NCBI RefSeq assembly: GCF_010894455.1
Contig: NZ_JAAIXY010000007.1
Span: 62,001-126,000 of the forward strand
Direction of reading: 5' to 3'
Length of the DNA stretch: 64,000 nt
Origin: Myxococcus eversor
GTDB taxonomy: Bacteria; Myxococcota; Myxococcia; Myxococcales; Myxococcaceae
Below the pieces are notes generated by a model, which was given only the letters and a program-made list of their open reading frames with translations, searched no databases and was not told the DNA's origin. Position 1 is the first letter of the stretch. The number at the start of each line of letters is the position of its first letter. The position numbers and the translations under genes are program-made. This document shows positions 1 through 9,868 of this stretch, one piece after another.

Positions 1-1669
1 GCAGCAGCCTCGCTCGCGTCAGCGCATCCATGACGTCACGAGCGAGCGAGTCCAGCTCCATGCGCTTGACCTTGAGGTCCTCGGAGATGCGCGCGGCCAT
101 GAGGTAGCCGCGCTGCTCGTCCATGATGCGCTTGAGCTCCTCTTCCGTGAGCCCGCTGGATGCGGTGACGGTGATGGACTGGCGAAGGCCCGTCTCCCTG
201 TCTCGCGCGGAGACGGAGACGATGCCCTCCGCGTTGATGTCGAACGTCACCTCTATCTCCACCTGCCCGCGAGGCGCCTCGCGCAGCCCGGTGAGGACGA
301 ACTCGCCCAACAGCTCGTTCTGGTGCGCCAGCTCGTGCTCGCCCTGGAGCACCATGATCTTCACCAGTCGCTGGAAGTCCTTCGACGTCGCGAAGACCTC
401 CGTCGCCGACGTGGGCACCGTCGTGTTCTTCGGGATGATGCGCCGCACGTAACCACCGGCGATGGCCACGCCCAGGCTCTGCGGCGTGACGTCCAGGAGC
501 AGCAGCTCGCCCTCCTGCGCCAGCAGCGCGTGTGCCTGCACCGCGGCGCCCAGCGCCACCACCTCGTCCGGATGCACGCCCTTGCACGGCTCGCGACGGA
601 AATAGCCGCGCACCGCCTCGATGATTTTCGGCATGCGCGACATGCCGCCGACGAGGATGACTTCCTTCAGCTCCGAGGCCCGCACACCCGCCTCGCCCAG
701 CACCTCCGTGGTGATGCCCACCACGCGCTCGGCCAGGTCCGCCGTCAGGTCATCCAGCTTCTCGCGCGACAGCGCGGCCTGGAGGTGCAGCGCCGCGCCA
801 CCCCCGGGCGGCGTGCTGATGAACGGCAGGTTGAGCTGCGTCTCCTTCACGCTGGACAGCTCCACCTTCGCCTTCTCCGCCGCGTCCTTGAGCCGCTGCA
901 ACGCCATGCGGTCCTTGCGCAGGTCGATGCCATGCTCCTTCGCGAAGCCGAAGACGAGCCACTCGATGATGCGGTTGTCCCAGTCCTCGCCGCCCAGGTA
1001 CGTGTCGCCGCCGGTGCCCACCACGTCGAAGACGCCCTGGTTGATCTCCAGCACCGACACGTCGAAGGTGCCACCGCCCAAATCGAGCACGGCCACGCGG
1101 CCATTCACGGTGCGGCTGAAGCCATACGCCAGCGCCGCCGCCGTGGGCTCGTTGATGATGCGCAGCACGTCCAGCCCGGCGATGCGCCCCGCGTCCTTGG
1201 TGGCCTGCCGCTGGGCGTCGTTGAAGTACGCCGGCACCGTGACGACGGCCTTGCTCACCGGCCTGCCGAAGTGCGCCTCCGCGTCCGCCTTCAGCTCCTG
1301 GAGAATCATGGCGCTGATCTCCGGAACCGACAGGTCCTTGCCCCCCATGCGGATGCGCAGGTCATCGTGCTGCCCCGGCACCACTTCGTAGGGCAGCGAG
1401 CGCAGCGCGTCCTGCACCTCGTGCGAGGAGAACTTCCGGCCGATGAGCCGCTTGGCCGCGTACACCGTCTCCTGGGGATTGGTGATGGCCTGACGCTTGG
1501 CGATGCCGCCCACCAGCCGCTTGCCATTCTTGGCCATGGCGATGACCGACGGCGTCAGCGCCTGGCCCGTGCGGTTCTTGATGACGACGGGCTGGCCGTC
1601 CTGGACGGTGGCGACGATGCTGTTCGTCGTCCCCAGGTCGATGCCTATGAGGGGTTCGGACTCAGCCAT
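1..1669 (-). CDS. DnaK-type Hsp70 chaperone (C-terminus beyond window edge)
   Basis: ATP-dependent Hsp70 chaperone of the cytoplasm. The start is ATG at 1669 and about 556 codons lie in the window; the rest of the substrate-binding lid lies beyond position 1. The N-terminus has the phosphate-1 loop [10 protein letters not shown]. Further on are the [10 protein letters not shown] segment, the phosphate-2 motif [11 protein letters not shown] and the adenosine motif LVGGMSRMP, so the ATPase domain looks intact. The substrate-binding domain begins near the [12 protein letters not shown] segment. The gene lies 17 bases after a J-domain/TPR gene on the same strand, and the two are probably co-transcribed as a dedicated Hsp70/Hsp40 pair. 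No grpE is adjacent, which suggests a DnaK paralogue rather than the main heat-shock dnaK. Myxobacteria have several such paralogues, including motility-related SglK, but I cannot say which this is. Confidence 0.93.
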   Translation of the reverse strand, partial: MAESEPLIGIDLGTTNSIVATVQDGQPVVIKNRTGQALTPSVIAMAKNGKRLVGGIAKRQAITNPQETVYAAKRLIGRKFSSHEVQDALRSLPYEVVPGQHDDLRIRMGGKDLSVPEISAMILQELKADAEAHFGRPVSKAVVTVPAYFNDAQRQATKDAGRIAGLDVLRIINEPTAAALAYGFSRTVNGRVAVLDLGGGTFDVSVLEINQGVFDVVGTGGDTYLGGEDWDNRIIEWLVFGFAKEHGIDLRKDRMALQRLKDAAEKAKVELSSVKETQLNLPFISTPPGGGAALHLQAALSREKLDDLTADLAERVVGITTEVLGEAGVRASELKEVILVGGMSRMPKIIEAVRGYFRREPCKGVHPDEVVALGAAVQAHALLAQEGELLLLDVTPQSLGVAIAGGYVRRIIPKNTTVPTSATEVFATSKDFQRLVKIMVLQGEHELAHQNELLGEFVLTGLREAPRGQVEIEVTFDINAEGIVSVSARDRETGLRQSITVTASSGLTEEELKRIMDEQRGYLMAARISEDLKVKRMELDSLARDVMDALTRARLL

Positions 1670-1686
1670 GAGAGAGCGTGCTCATC

Positions 1687-3024
1687 CTAGAACGTCCAGC
1701 GCAGCTTCTTGAGCGCCGCCTTGGCCTCGGCGTTGTCCGGGTCCAACTTCGCCGCGTCTTCATAGACGCGCTTGGCCTGCTTCTTCGCTCCCGAGTCGGC
1801 GAGTACTCGTCCCAGCAACAACTGGTGCTCGATTCGCCCTCCCTGAACGTCCACGGCGCGCTGTGCCAGGACGCGCACCTCGCCCGCATCCTGGCCCTGT
1901 TGAAGTCCCAGTCTGGCCGCACGGAAGGCGGCCTCCGCGTTCTGTCCATCCAGGGAATAGGCCAGCCGGTAGGCCGCGAGCGCCCCGACGTCGTCGCCGT
2001 GCTGCTCCAATTCCTTCCCTCGAGCCACTTCGACGGACGCGCGCTGCTCGTCGTGGCGGCGGCGCGCCTCCACCAGCAACGGCGGTACCTCGCGGTTCTT
2101 CGGGTCCAACGTCTGGACCTGGTTGAAGTCCTGGTAGGCCCGCTCCCAGTCGCCTCGGGCGACGGCCGCCTTGCCGCGCGCCACCAGCTCCGACAGCCGC
2201 ACGTTGCGCGCCATGTACGGGTGCCGGGCGAGGCGCGCCTGCCGCTCCGCCTTCCGCGCCTCGGACGCCGCGTCCTGCACCGGAGGCGGCATCGACGGGG
2301 CGGGCGCCTGCAACGGGGACTCGAGGCGGAAGGGTCGCGGCGTGGGAGAGAACGGCATCAGCTCCTGGGTCGGGTCCGCCGTCGGAATGGGCGCGGGCGC
2401 GGGGGCGGGAGGCGTGGCGGCCGCGGAAGCCGTCGCGAGCGCCGGGTGCGCCTTGAGGTACGCGTCCCGCTTGTCCTGCTGGGTGAGGACGTTGTGGGCG
2501 TCCGTGAGCCTCCGGAAGATGCGCTCCATGCGCGCGCGGAAGCTGCCCAGGTTCTTTCCGAAGTAGCGGTCCGGGTGAAAGCGGCGCGACGCGTTGTAGT
2601 ACGCCTGCTTCGCCTCGGCCGCCGGGGCGCCGGGGCGCAAGCCCAGGACGGCGAAGTGGTCCATCCCGTCCAGCGCCCGCTCCAGGTCGATGATCTCCTT
2701 CTTCCGCTCCGGCTCCAGGTCCACGTCCTCGGCCAGCGCGGCGTCCACCGCGGGAGCGGGCTGGTTTCGCTGCACCACGCGCGCGGGGACGATGGCGCCC
2801 TTGGCCCGCAGCGCGAGCAGCACGGCGATGGTGCGCGCTTCACCCAGGGTGGAGCGTGACAGCACCTGGTCGATGCGCTCCACCCGGCCGACGAGCGACA
2901 GGACGGACGACTCCTCCGAGGAGAGCTGGAGGCGCGCAAAGTCCAGGTTGGGCACCGTGGCGATGTGGTCCGTCCGGGCCCCCAGGCCGACAATCGTATT
3001 TGGCGCGCTCACAGGACGGTCCAC
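1687..3024 (-). CDS. J-domain protein with TPR repeats, probable co-chaperone of the downstream Hsp70
   Basis: A 445-residue protein. Residues 1-90 form a helix-rich segment of unknown function resembling the small helical domains found in myxobacterial regulators. A J-domain spans about 121-190, with the HPD motif at 150-152 (RRFHPDRYF), which stimulates Hsp70 ATPase activity. Residues 200-250 are an Ala/Pro-rich linker. The C-terminal 200 residues are tetratricopeptide-like helical repeats. The start is GTG at 3024 without a clear ribosome binding site; a GTG four codons later is possible. With the Hsp70 gene only 17 bases downstream, the simplest role is to recruit that Hsp70 to clients bound by the TPRs. 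There is no zinc-finger or Gly/Phe region, so it is not a canonical DnaJ. Confidence 0.85.
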   Translation of the reverse strand: MDRPVSAPNTIVGLGARTDHIATVPNLDFARLQLSSEESSVLSLVGRVERIDQVLSRSTLGEARTIAVLLALRAKGAIVPARVVQRNQPAPAVDAALAEDVDLEPERKKEIIDLERALDGMDHFAVLGLRPGAPAAEAKQAYYNASRRFHPDRYFGKNLGSFRARMERIFRRLTDAHNVLTQQDKRDAYLKAHPALATASAAATPPAPAPAPIPTADPTQELMPFSPTPRPFRLESPLQAPAPSMPPPVQDAASEARKAERQARLARHPYMARNVRLSELVARGKAAVARGDWERAYQDFNQVQTLDPKNREVPPLLVEARRRHDEQRASVEVARGKELEQHGDDVGALAAYRLAYSLDGQNAEAAFRAARLGLQQGQDAGEVRVLAQRAVDVQGGRIEHQLLLGRVLADSGAKKQAKRVYEDAAKLDPDNAEAKAALKKLRWTF

Positions 3025-3121
3025 GGATGGGTTGCCGAAAGGTCGAGCCTAGGTTTTGGGGACGCGGGGCGTCAAACACCCAGTGTCCCCGCCCAGGCCC
3101 CTGCCAGGGGAAAATCCAGAC

Positions 3122-4351
3122 TCAGAGGGCGGTCAGCACCCGCTCGATGATGGCGAGGCTCTGATCCATCTCCTCCCGGGAGATGGTGAACGGAGGGGCG
3201 AAGCGGACCGTCCGCTCACCAGCCGCGTTGCCCAGCACCCCCGCCTCGCGCAGCTTGCCGAGCACCTGGGGCGCCTCCCGGTCCATCTCCAGGCCCACCA
3301 GCAGGCCCTGCCCCCGGACCTCCACCACACGGCCGGCCGGCAGCCGACCCTGAATCTCCCGCAGGCGGTCCAGGAAGTACGCGCCCTTGGACGTCACCTC
3401 ATCCAGGAAGCCCGGCTGACGGATGACCTTCAGGGCGGCGTTGGCGGCGGCGGCGGCCACCAGGTTGCCACCGAACGTGGAGCCGTGGCTGCCCGGGGAC
3501 AGGCTGGCGCCCACGTCCTCGCGGCACAACATGGCGCCAATGGGCAGGCCGTTGCCGAGCGCCTTCGCCATGCTGATGGCGTCCGGCTGGATGCCGTCGC
3601 GCATGAAGCCGAAGGGGATGCCGGTGCGGCCCATGCCCGTCTGGATTTCATCGACGAGGAGCAACAGGCCCTTCTCGTCGCACAGGGCGCGCAGCCCCTT
3701 GAGGAAGCCCGCGGGAGCCAGGCGCACGCCACCCTCGCCCTGGATGGGCTCCACCAGGATGGCGGCGGTGGCGGGACCGATGGCGCGGCGCACGGCGTCC
3801 ACGTCACCGTAGGGCACGTGCTGGAAGCCCGCCGGCAGCGGCTCGAAGCCCGCATGGTACTTCGGCTGCCCCGTCGCGGTGACGGTGGCGAGGGTGCGGC
3901 CGTGGAAGCTGCGCTCGAAGGTGATGACCTCATAGCGCTCCGGGGTGCCCCGGTCCTTCATCACCTTGCGGGCCAGCTTCAGCAGCGCCTCGTTGGCCTC
4001 CGCGCCGGAGTTGCAGAAGAAGGCGCGCTGGAACCCACTCCACTCACACAGCTGCGCCGCCAGGTCGATCTGCGGCTGCGAGTAGAACGCGTTCGACACA
4101 TGCCACAGCGAGTCCAGCTGCGCGTGCGCCGCCGCCACCAGGTCCGGATGACAATGCCCCAGCGCGCACGTCGCCACCCCGCCGATGAGGTCCAGATACT
4201 CACGGCCATCCGCGTCCCACACGCGCGTACCCCGACCTTTGACCAGGACGATGGGCTGCTGCTTGTAGTTCTGCAGCAGGTGGCTCTTGGCCTTGGAGAT
4301 GAGGGTGTCGTTGGAAGTCGAGTCGGCGGCGGAGGGCACGGGCTGCGGCAA
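3122..4351 (-). CDS. argD: Acetylornithine / succinyl-diaminopimelate aminotransferase
   Basis: A class III PLP-dependent aminotransferase of 409 residues, the usual ArgD length. It catalyses acetylornithine to N-acetylglutamate semialdehyde interconversion in arginine synthesis, and ArgD enzymes often also serve lysine/DAP synthesis. Visible signatures are the N-terminal YLDLIGGVAT-ALGHCHP segment, FFCNSGAEANEAL, the PLP-contacting LLLLVDEIQTGMGRTG and the Schiff-base Lys in SMAKALGNGLPIGA. The start is TTG at 4351, chosen because AAGGAAGG (minus strand, 4361-4368) sits nine bases upstream. It lies 56 bases after hslU on the same strand. Its presence downstream of hslVU does not suggest a functional link. 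Confidence 0.9.
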   Translation of the reverse strand: MPQPVPSAADSTSNDTLISKAKSHLLQNYKQQPIVLVKGRGTRVWDADGREYLDLIGGVATCALGHCHPDLVAAAHAQLDSLWHVSNAFYSQPQIDLAAQLCEWSGFQRAFFCNSGAEANEALLKLARKVMKDRGTPERYEVITFERSFHGRTLATVTATGQPKYHAGFEPLPAGFQHVPYGDVDAVRRAIGPATAAILVEPIQGEGGVRLAPAGFLKGLRALCDEKGLLLLVDEIQTGMGRTGIPFGFMRDGIQPDAISMAKALGNGLPIGAMLCREDVGASLSPGSHGSTFGGNLVAAAAANAALKVIRQPGFLDEVTSKGAYFLDRLREIQGRLPAGRVVEVRGQGLLVGLEMDREAPQVLGKLREAGVLGNAAGERTVRFAPPFTISREEMDQSLAIIERVLTAL

Positions 4352-4407
4352 GGCTGTCTACCTTCCTTGGTGGTGAGGGAGCGGCTGCGAACGCGCCATA
4401 TACCGCG

Positions 4408-5811
4408 CTAGAGGATGTAGCGCGACAGGTCCTCGTCCTGGACGATGGAACTCAAGCGCTCACGCACATAATTGCCGTCCACCTGGAAGTCTCGAGGCCC
4501 CAGCTCACTGGCGGCGAAGGACACCTCGTCGAGCAGTCGCTCCAGCACGGTGTGCAGGCGGCGAGCGCCGATGTCCTGCGTGCGCTCGTTCGCCTGCTGG
4601 GCGATGCGCGCCAGCTCCGTCACCGCGTCGTCGGTGAAGGACAGGCGCACGCCCTCGGTGTGGAGCAGCGCGGTGTACTGGCGCAGGAGGGAGTTCTTCG
4701 GCTCGCGGAGGATGCGGATGAGGTCGTCACCGGAGAGCGGCTCCAGCTCCACGCGGATGGGGAAGCGCCCCTGCAGCTCCGGAATCAAGTCGCTGGGCTT
4801 GGAGACGTGGAAGGCGCCCGCGGCGATGAAGAGCATGTGGTCCGTCTTCACCATGCCGTACTTGGTGTTGACGGTGGAGCCCTCGACGATGGGCAGGATG
4901 TCGCGTTGCACGCCCTCGCGCGAGACGTCCGGGCCGCCGCTGCCCTTGGCGCCCTCGCGGCTGGCGATCTTGTCGATTTCATCGATGAAGACGATGCCGC
5001 TCGACTCGGCGCGGACGACGGCCTCGCGCTGCACGCGGTCCGGGTCCACCAGCTTCTGGGCCTCTTCCTGACGCAGCAGTTGCAGTGCCTCTGGCACGCG
5101 CACGCGACGTCGACGCGTCTTGCTCATGCCCGGCATGTTCTTGAAGAGGTCCTGCAGGTTGACGCCAATCTCCTCCATGCCCTGGCCGGAGAAGCCGCGC
5201 ATGAACGTCTGCCCGCTGTCGCTCGTCTCCACGTCCACGTACTGGTCATCCAACGTGCCCGTGCGGAGCTGGGCGCGGAGCTTCTCCCGCTCGGACTCTC
5301 CCAGGCGCTGCGGCGCGGGCGGAGGAGGCGGCGGGGGCGAGAAACCGAAGGGCGGCGGCGGGGGTGGAGGAGGACGGGAACCGCTGTGGAGCAGCTCCAT
5401 CAACCGGTCCTCGGCCAGCTCCTCGGCACGGGGGCGGACCTTCTCTGTCTCCTCCTCGCGCACCAGGGCGATGGCGTTCTCGACGAGGTCGCGAATCATC
5501 GACTCCACGTCGCGGCCCACGTAGCCGACCTCGGTGAACTTGGAGGCCTCCACCTTCACGAAGGGCGCCTGCGCGAGCTTCGCCAGCCGGCGGGCAATCT
5601 CCGTCTTCCCCACGCCGGTGGGGCCAATCATGATGATGTTCTTCGGGTGGATTTCGTCGCGCAGGTCGTCGTTGACCTGCTGACGGCGCCACCGGTTGCG
5701 CAGGGCGATGGCCACCGCGCGCTTGGCGGCGTTCTGCCCGACGATGTAACGGTCCAGCTCGCTCACCACCTCGCGAGGCGTGAAGGCGGACGGCTTGCGC
5801 GATTCGGCCAC
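4408..5811 (-). CDS. hslU: HslU (ClpY), ATPase subunit of the HslVU protease
   Basis: AAA+ unfoldase that feeds substrates into the HslV peptidase. It is 467 residues long, slightly longer than the E. coli protein. Walker A is GPTGVGKT at 63-70; the Walker B region is [12 protein letters not shown]; sensor and C-terminal domains are complete, ending in DEDLSRYIL, the C-terminal tail that docks into HslV. The start is GTG at 5811, with AGGAG seven bases upstream; a longer frame reaches into hslV but lacks HslU-like sequence. The inserted I domain carries an unusual proline-rich stretch at about 147-167. The gene begins 10 bases after hslV ends and is surely translated with it. Confidence 0.95.
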   Translation of the reverse strand: MAESRKPSAFTPREVVSELDRYIVGQNAAKRAVAIALRNRWRRQQVNDDLRDEIHPKNIIMIGPTGVGKTEIARRLAKLAQAPFVKVEASKFTEVGYVGRDVESMIRDLVENAIALVREEETEKVRPRAEELAEDRLMELLHSGSRPPPPPPPPFGFSPPPPPPPAPQRLGESEREKLRAQLRTGTLDDQYVDVETSDSGQTFMRGFSGQGMEEIGVNLQDLFKNMPGMSKTRRRRVRVPEALQLLRQEEAQKLVDPDRVQREAVVRAESSGIVFIDEIDKIASREGAKGSGGPDVSREGVQRDILPIVEGSTVNTKYGMVKTDHMLFIAAGAFHVSKPSDLIPELQGRFPIRVELEPLSGDDLIRILREPKNSLLRQYTALLHTEGVRLSFTDDAVTELARIAQQANERTQDIGARRLHTVLERLLDEVSFAASELGPRDFQVDGNYVRERLSSIVQDEDLSRYIL

Positions 5812-5821
5812 GGGGTGGCTC

Positions 5822-6349
5822 CTAGAGCTCTTCGAGGGAGATGTTGGAGTTGGTGTAGATGTCGATTTCGCCGGCGATGGAGAGCGACTCCCGCGCCACG
5901 TCGCGAGCGGGCATCTGCGTGTGCGCCATGAGGGCGCGCGCGGCGGCGAGCGCGTACGGGCCTCCGCTGCCCACCGCGGCGATGCCGTAGTCGGGCTCAA
6001 TCACGTCGCCGGCGCCGGAGAGGATGAACGTCTTGTCCTTGTCCGCGACGACGAGCAGGGCCTCCAGGCGGCGCAGGAATCTGTCGGTGCGCCAGTCCTT
6101 GCCCAGCTCCACGCAGGCGCGCGCCATGTTCTTCTGGTGCTCCTTGAGCTTGCCCTCGAAGCGCTCGAAGAGGGTGAAGGCATCGGCGGTGCTGCCCGCG
6201 AAGCCGGCGAGCACCTGGCCGTCGCCCAGCTTGCGGACCTTCTTCGCCGTGTTCTTCATCACCGTCTTGTCGAGGGAGACCTGCCCGTCGCTGGCGATGG
6301 CGACCTTCCCGTCACGCCGCACACAGAGGATGGTGGTTCCGTGGAACAT
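5822..6349 (-). CDS. hslV: HslV (ClpQ), threonine peptidase subunit of the HslVU protease
   Basis: Proteasome-beta-like peptidase of 175 residues. The N-terminus reads [10 protein letters not shown]: removal of MFHG would expose the catalytic Thr, as in Gram-positive ClpQ, which also has a short propeptide (E. coli loses only Met). The [14 protein letters not shown] segment and ASDGQVSL motif are typical. It forms a dodecamer that is gated and fed by HslU, encoded 10 bases downstream. The upstream 50 bases carry a weak promoter-like pair (TTGGAA, 17-base spacer, TTAAAC) close to the start. The gap to the end of xerC is 99 bases, so xerC read-through may contribute. Confidence 0.95.
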   Translation of the reverse strand: MFHGTTILCVRRDGKVAIASDGQVSLDKTVMKNTAKKVRKLGDGQVLAGFAGSTADAFTLFERFEGKLKEHQKNMARACVELGKDWRTDRFLRRLEALLVVADKDKTFILSGAGDVIEPDYGIAAVGSGGPYALAAARALMAHTQMPARDVARESLSIAGEIDIYTNSNISLEEL

Positions 6350-6448
6350 GGAGCGGGTTTAACAAGCCGCGCCCCGCGTTTCCAAGGAACACCGCCTGCC
6401 TGTCCGCTCCCGCACCGTTTCCTCGTGCTTTCGGAAGCGGCGCGCGCC

Positions 6449-7351
6449 TCACGCCCGGGGATGGGCGGCGTCGTAGACCTGCTGGAGCTGCTCCCAGCTC
6501 ACGTGGGTATACCGCTGCGTGGTGGACAGGCTCGCGTGGCCCAGCAGCTCCTGGATGCTGCGGATGTCCGCGCCCCCGCCGAGCAGGTGCGTGGCGAAGG
6601 AGTGACGCAGCGCGTGCGGACTCACCTTGCGCGCCAGCGCGCACTTGAGCACGTGCGCGTCCAGGTGCCGCCGGATGCTCCGGGGCGTCAGCCGTCCCCC
6701 TCGGAAGTTGAGGAAGATGGCCTCCGGCGCCTGGTTCGGCTTCGGCTCCGCGAGCAGCTCTCCGCGCCGGGCGAGGTACGCCTCCAGCGAGCGGATGGCC
6801 TGCGCGTTGACGGGCACGAGGCGCTCCTTGCTCCCCTTGCCCATGACCCGGACGATGCGCCCGCTCCGGTCCACGGCGAGCAGGTCCAAATCACACAGCT
6901 CGCTGATGCGAAGCCCGCCGCCGTAGAGCAGCTCCAGGATGGCCTTGTCGCGAAGGCCCAGCACCGTCTTCAAGTCGTGCACGTCCAGGAGGGCGAAGAC
7001 CTCCTCCACCGGAAGCACCTTGGGCAGCGCCTTGGGCAGCTTGGGGCTCTTCACCAGCTTCGCGGGACTGGCGGGCAGGAGCTTCTGGCGCACCAGGTAC
7101 TTGTAGAAGGACTTGATGGACGCGAGCCGGCGGGCGCGGCTGGCGGGGGCATGGTCCACGCTCAGCGTGCCCAGGTAGCCGCGGATGGCGGCGTGGGAGC
7201 CGGCCAGGAGCGAGAGCTTCATCCGCTCGACGAGGTAGCGCTCGTAGTCCACCAGGTCGATGAGGTAGTTGCGCACCGTGTGCGGCGACGACCCCTTCTC
7301 GTCCTCCAGGTGGACGCGGAACTTCTCCAGCAGCGGCGAGAGGGTCGTCAT
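6449..7351 (-). CDS. xerC: XerC-type tyrosine recombinase
   Basis: A 300-residue site-specific recombinase expected to act at dif to resolve chromosome dimers. Residues 1-90 form the SAM-like core-binding domain. The catalytic domain has Arg148 (GGGLRISEL), Lys172 (GKGSKERLVP), His246 and Arg249 (HALRHSFATHLL), His272 (LLGHASL) and nucleophile Tyr281 (QRYTHVS). The start is ATG at 7351, where the family N-terminus begins (MTTLSPLLEKF); an upstream in-frame extension to 7516 is not family-like. It sits directly before hslV, as codV does before clpQ in Bacillus, which supports XerC rather than a phage integrase. Confidence 0.92.
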   Translation of the reverse strand: MTTLSPLLEKFRVHLEDEKGSSPHTVRNYLIDLVDYERYLVERMKLSLLAGSHAAIRGYLGTLSVDHAPASRARRLASIKSFYKYLVRQKLLPASPAKLVKSPKLPKALPKVLPVEEVFALLDVHDLKTVLGLRDKAILELLYGGGLRISELCDLDLLAVDRSGRIVRVMGKGSKERLVPVNAQAIRSLEAYLARRGELLAEPKPNQAPEAIFLNFRGGRLTPRSIRRHLDAHVLKCALARKVSPHALRHSFATHLLGGGADIRSIQELLGHASLSTTQRYTHVSWEQLQQVYDAAHPRA

Positions 7352-7410
7352 GGCGAGGCCAGCGTAGGGGGCCCGGAGAGGCTCGCAAGATTCCGGGCCC
7401 CGCGAAACCC

Positions 7411-9651
7411 CTACTTCGTCGGCGCGGCGGGTGGCACGGCGGGAGCAACGGGCGTCGGCGCGGGCAGCAGCGCGACACACGTGGCGTCCGACAGCCAGGA
7501 CTTCCCACACATCCACGTGAGGACAGGGTTGCGCACCTGCCAGAGCAGCACGAAGAAGATGAGCGCTCCGAGCCCGAACCGCGCCCAGCCGGACAGCCCC
7601 TCCGTCTCGCCATCCTCGTCCTGCTGGGCGAGCATCGCCGGACGAATCATGTCGCGACGGTCCACGCGCGCGCCCTTGGGGAGCCGGGGACGCCGAGTCA
7701 CCAGCGTGGACAGTCCGTGCGTCAACATCAGGCGGTCATTGAGCGCCCAGCCGGAGCCCTCCAGGAGCAGCGCCAGGTTGCGCCGACGCAGCTTCAGCCA
7801 GCCGAGCAGTCCCGCTGGCGCCATGACGACGATGGCGATGAGGGACGTGGCGGTGATGACGTCCCCCATCGTCAACGACTTCACCTGCGTGACGATGAAC
7901 GCGAAGGACGAGCCCAGCGCCGCCGCCGCGATGCTGCCCGCCGCGATGACGCCCGCGAGTCCACCGGGAGACGGGGCCGGGGCCGCCGCCGGGGCAGGAG
8001 CCGGAGCGGGAGCCGCCGCCACGGTCTGCGCGTAACCCTGCTCCAGCGTCGAGTCGAAGGTCTTCTCCCCCGCCGACGCGAGCCCTTCAATCTTGCCGGT
8101 GATGAACGAGGCCATGCGCGTGAAGGGCATGGTCATCGACTCCCACAGCGACACGGGCTGGCGGACGATATGCGTCACCGTGGCGTCGTGCTCCTGGCCC
8201 TCCACGTCGTAGAAGACGCCGCGCTTGCCCACGATGAGGTCCGTGCTCCGACCGCGCGTCACGGGCACCGCGACTTCGTAGCCGGGCGTGCCATCCTTGG
8301 GAGCGACGAGCACGTAGAGGATGCACGTGGTGCCCTGGCTCGTCAGCGCCGCGTGCTCCGCGCGGTTCTTCGCGAGCACCGACAGCGTGTACTTGCGCCC
8401 ACCGAGGATGAGCGTCCCCTTCTCCATCAGCGCGGGCGCCTTGGGGAGATAGAGGTTGGGCATGCTGATGAAGTTGTTGGCGAACACCAGGAGCCAGCGC
8501 TGGTAGAGCACCAGGCGCTCCAACTCGACGATGGCGGCCAGCGTGGGCGCCAGCGCGAGGTCCGCCTGCGAGGCCGCGTCGATGGCGTCCAGGTCCGTCG
8601 GCGACACGGTGGCCAGTGAGTCGGCCAGCTTGTGCACCGGGTTGGCGTCACGCGCGGCGAACCACGCGAGCACCGCGTCCGCCTTGGCCACCAGTTCGCG
8701 CCACGCCGTGTCCGACAAGCGCTCCGAGTCACCCGTCACCGGAGTAGCGACATCGCGACGGAAGGCCTGGAGCTGCTCGTAGGAGGGACCGCGCAGCAGC
8801 TTGGACCACTCCAGCACGCCCGACGCGTCAGGCATGGCGATGGGCAGGTCGCCCGCGGCCTTGCCCAGCGCGGCCGTGTCGCCCAGCGAGCTCTCCACCC
8901 GCTCCGCGCGCAGCCGCAGACTCGCCGCCGCCTCCGGCTGCACCGCCACCAGTCGGCACTGGAGGAAGTAGGTGTCCAGCAGCGGAGCCACCTCGCGGAT
9001 GCGACGCGCGCGCGTCTCGCTGTCCTCGCCCCACACGAAGACCTCGCCGCGCTTGCCCACGTGGGACAGCAGGGCCTCGCGAGCCTCACGGAAGCGCTGC
9101 AACATCGGCTTGTCCACACCCGCCTCGCCCGAGCGGTTCTTCAGCTCGGGGAAGGACGCCATGACGTCCTTGGCGAGCGGGCGCAGCGACTCCGGCAGGC
9201 GCTCCGGGGCGATGATGCCATCGCCGTTCTGCCCGGACTTGCGCAGCTCCTGGTCGCTCGCGCGCACCTGGGCCAGGGAGATGCGTCCCATGTCGGGCGC
9301 GCCCACCGTGCGCAGAATCATCTCCGCCGCCACGCGCAGGGACGCCGCATCCGCGGACAGCGCGCTCAGCTCCAGCACGTCACTGCTGGCGTCCGCGCCG
9401 CGCCTGTCCTTCAAGTGCTTCGCGGCCCAGGCCACGGCGGCGCGAACCTCCGCGACGCGGATGCGGGTATTGCCGTCCGTGTCCAGGAACTTGAGGAAGG
9501 CGGGGTCGCAGCTCAGCCCCTCCAACGGACACGCCGTGGCGATCCACTGCGTCTCGGGAATGGTCGCTGCCTCCACGAGCACGTCGAAGGAGGGAATGTC
9601 GACCTGGAGCGAGCCGCCATAGCGGCGATAGGTGAGCGGAGTCGAAGTCAT
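7411..9651 (-). CDS. Large protein with EF-hand-like loops and two C-terminal membrane segments; function unknown
   Basis: About 746 residues from ATG 9651. A GTG at 9684 with GGAG nine bases upstream is a real alternative. Residues 57-68 (DTDGNTRIRVAE) fit the canonical EF-hand calcium loop, with ligands at loop positions 1, 3, 5 and 12; a second, degenerate loop (GQNGDGIIAPE) follows near residue 160. The middle is soluble and mixed alpha/beta. An Ala/Pro linker rich in PAPAPA leads to two hydrophobic helices (about 605-635 and 700-720) flanking a basic cytoplasmic stretch. I recognise no named family. The calcium loops and membrane tail suggest a membrane-tethered sensor or structural protein, but this is inference. 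It lies 59 bases upstream of xerC on the same strand. Confidence 0.75.
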   Translation of the reverse strand: MTSTPLTYRRYGGSLQVDIPSFDVLVEAATIPETQWIATACPLEGLSCDPAFLKFLDTDGNTRIRVAEVRAAVAWAAKHLKDRRGADASSDVLELSALSADAASLRVAAEMILRTVGAPDMGRISLAQVRASDQELRKSGQNGDGIIAPERLPESLRPLAKDVMASFPELKNRSGEAGVDKPMLQRFREAREALLSHVGKRGEVFVWGEDSETRARRIREVAPLLDTYFLQCRLVAVQPEAAASLRLRAERVESSLGDTAALGKAAGDLPIAMPDASGVLEWSKLLRGPSYEQLQAFRRDVATPVTGDSERLSDTAWRELVAKADAVLAWFAARDANPVHKLADSLATVSPTDLDAIDAASQADLALAPTLAAIVELERLVLYQRWLLVFANNFISMPNLYLPKAPALMEKGTLILGGRKYTLSVLAKNRAEHAALTSQGTTCILYVLVAPKDGTPGYEVAVPVTRGRSTDLIVGKRGVFYDVEGQEHDATVTHIVRQPVSLWESMTMPFTRMASFITGKIEGLASAGEKTFDSTLEQGYAQTVAAAPAPAPAPAAAPAPSPGGLAGVIAAGSIAAAALGSSFAFIVTQVKSLTMGDVITATSLIAIVVMAPAGLLGWLKLRRRNLALLLEGSGWALNDRLMLTHGLSTLVTRRPRLPKGARVDRRDMIRPAMLAQQDEDGETEGLSGWARFGLGALIFFVLLWQVRNPVLTWMCGKSWLSDATCVALLPAPTPVAPAVPPAAPTK

Positions 9652-9868
9652 ACAGGCGGCGGACCTAAGCACACCCGACGTCACCTCGCACGGCTCCGCA
9701 GCAGCGTCACTTCATGCGGCCAGCCGCTCGGCTTTCACATGGGACCGGGTGTCTCGACACCCGGACGACGGCGCGAGCCAAGGCACCGGAACGACACGCC
9801 CATGCGAGTGGCGAGTCCCCTGCAATCGGCGCGGCGGCACACCAGCCCTCCACCCCGAAGGGGAGACG

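Noticed and set aside
5812-6000. An extended N-terminus for HslU
   Set aside because: It lies inside hslV in another frame and lacks similarity to HslU; GTG 5811 has AGGAG at the right distance.
6449-7351. Tyrosine recombinase as a sign of a prophage or integrative element
   Set aside because: It is XerC-sized, sits in the conserved position before hslV, and no other phage genes, tRNA or direct repeats are present.
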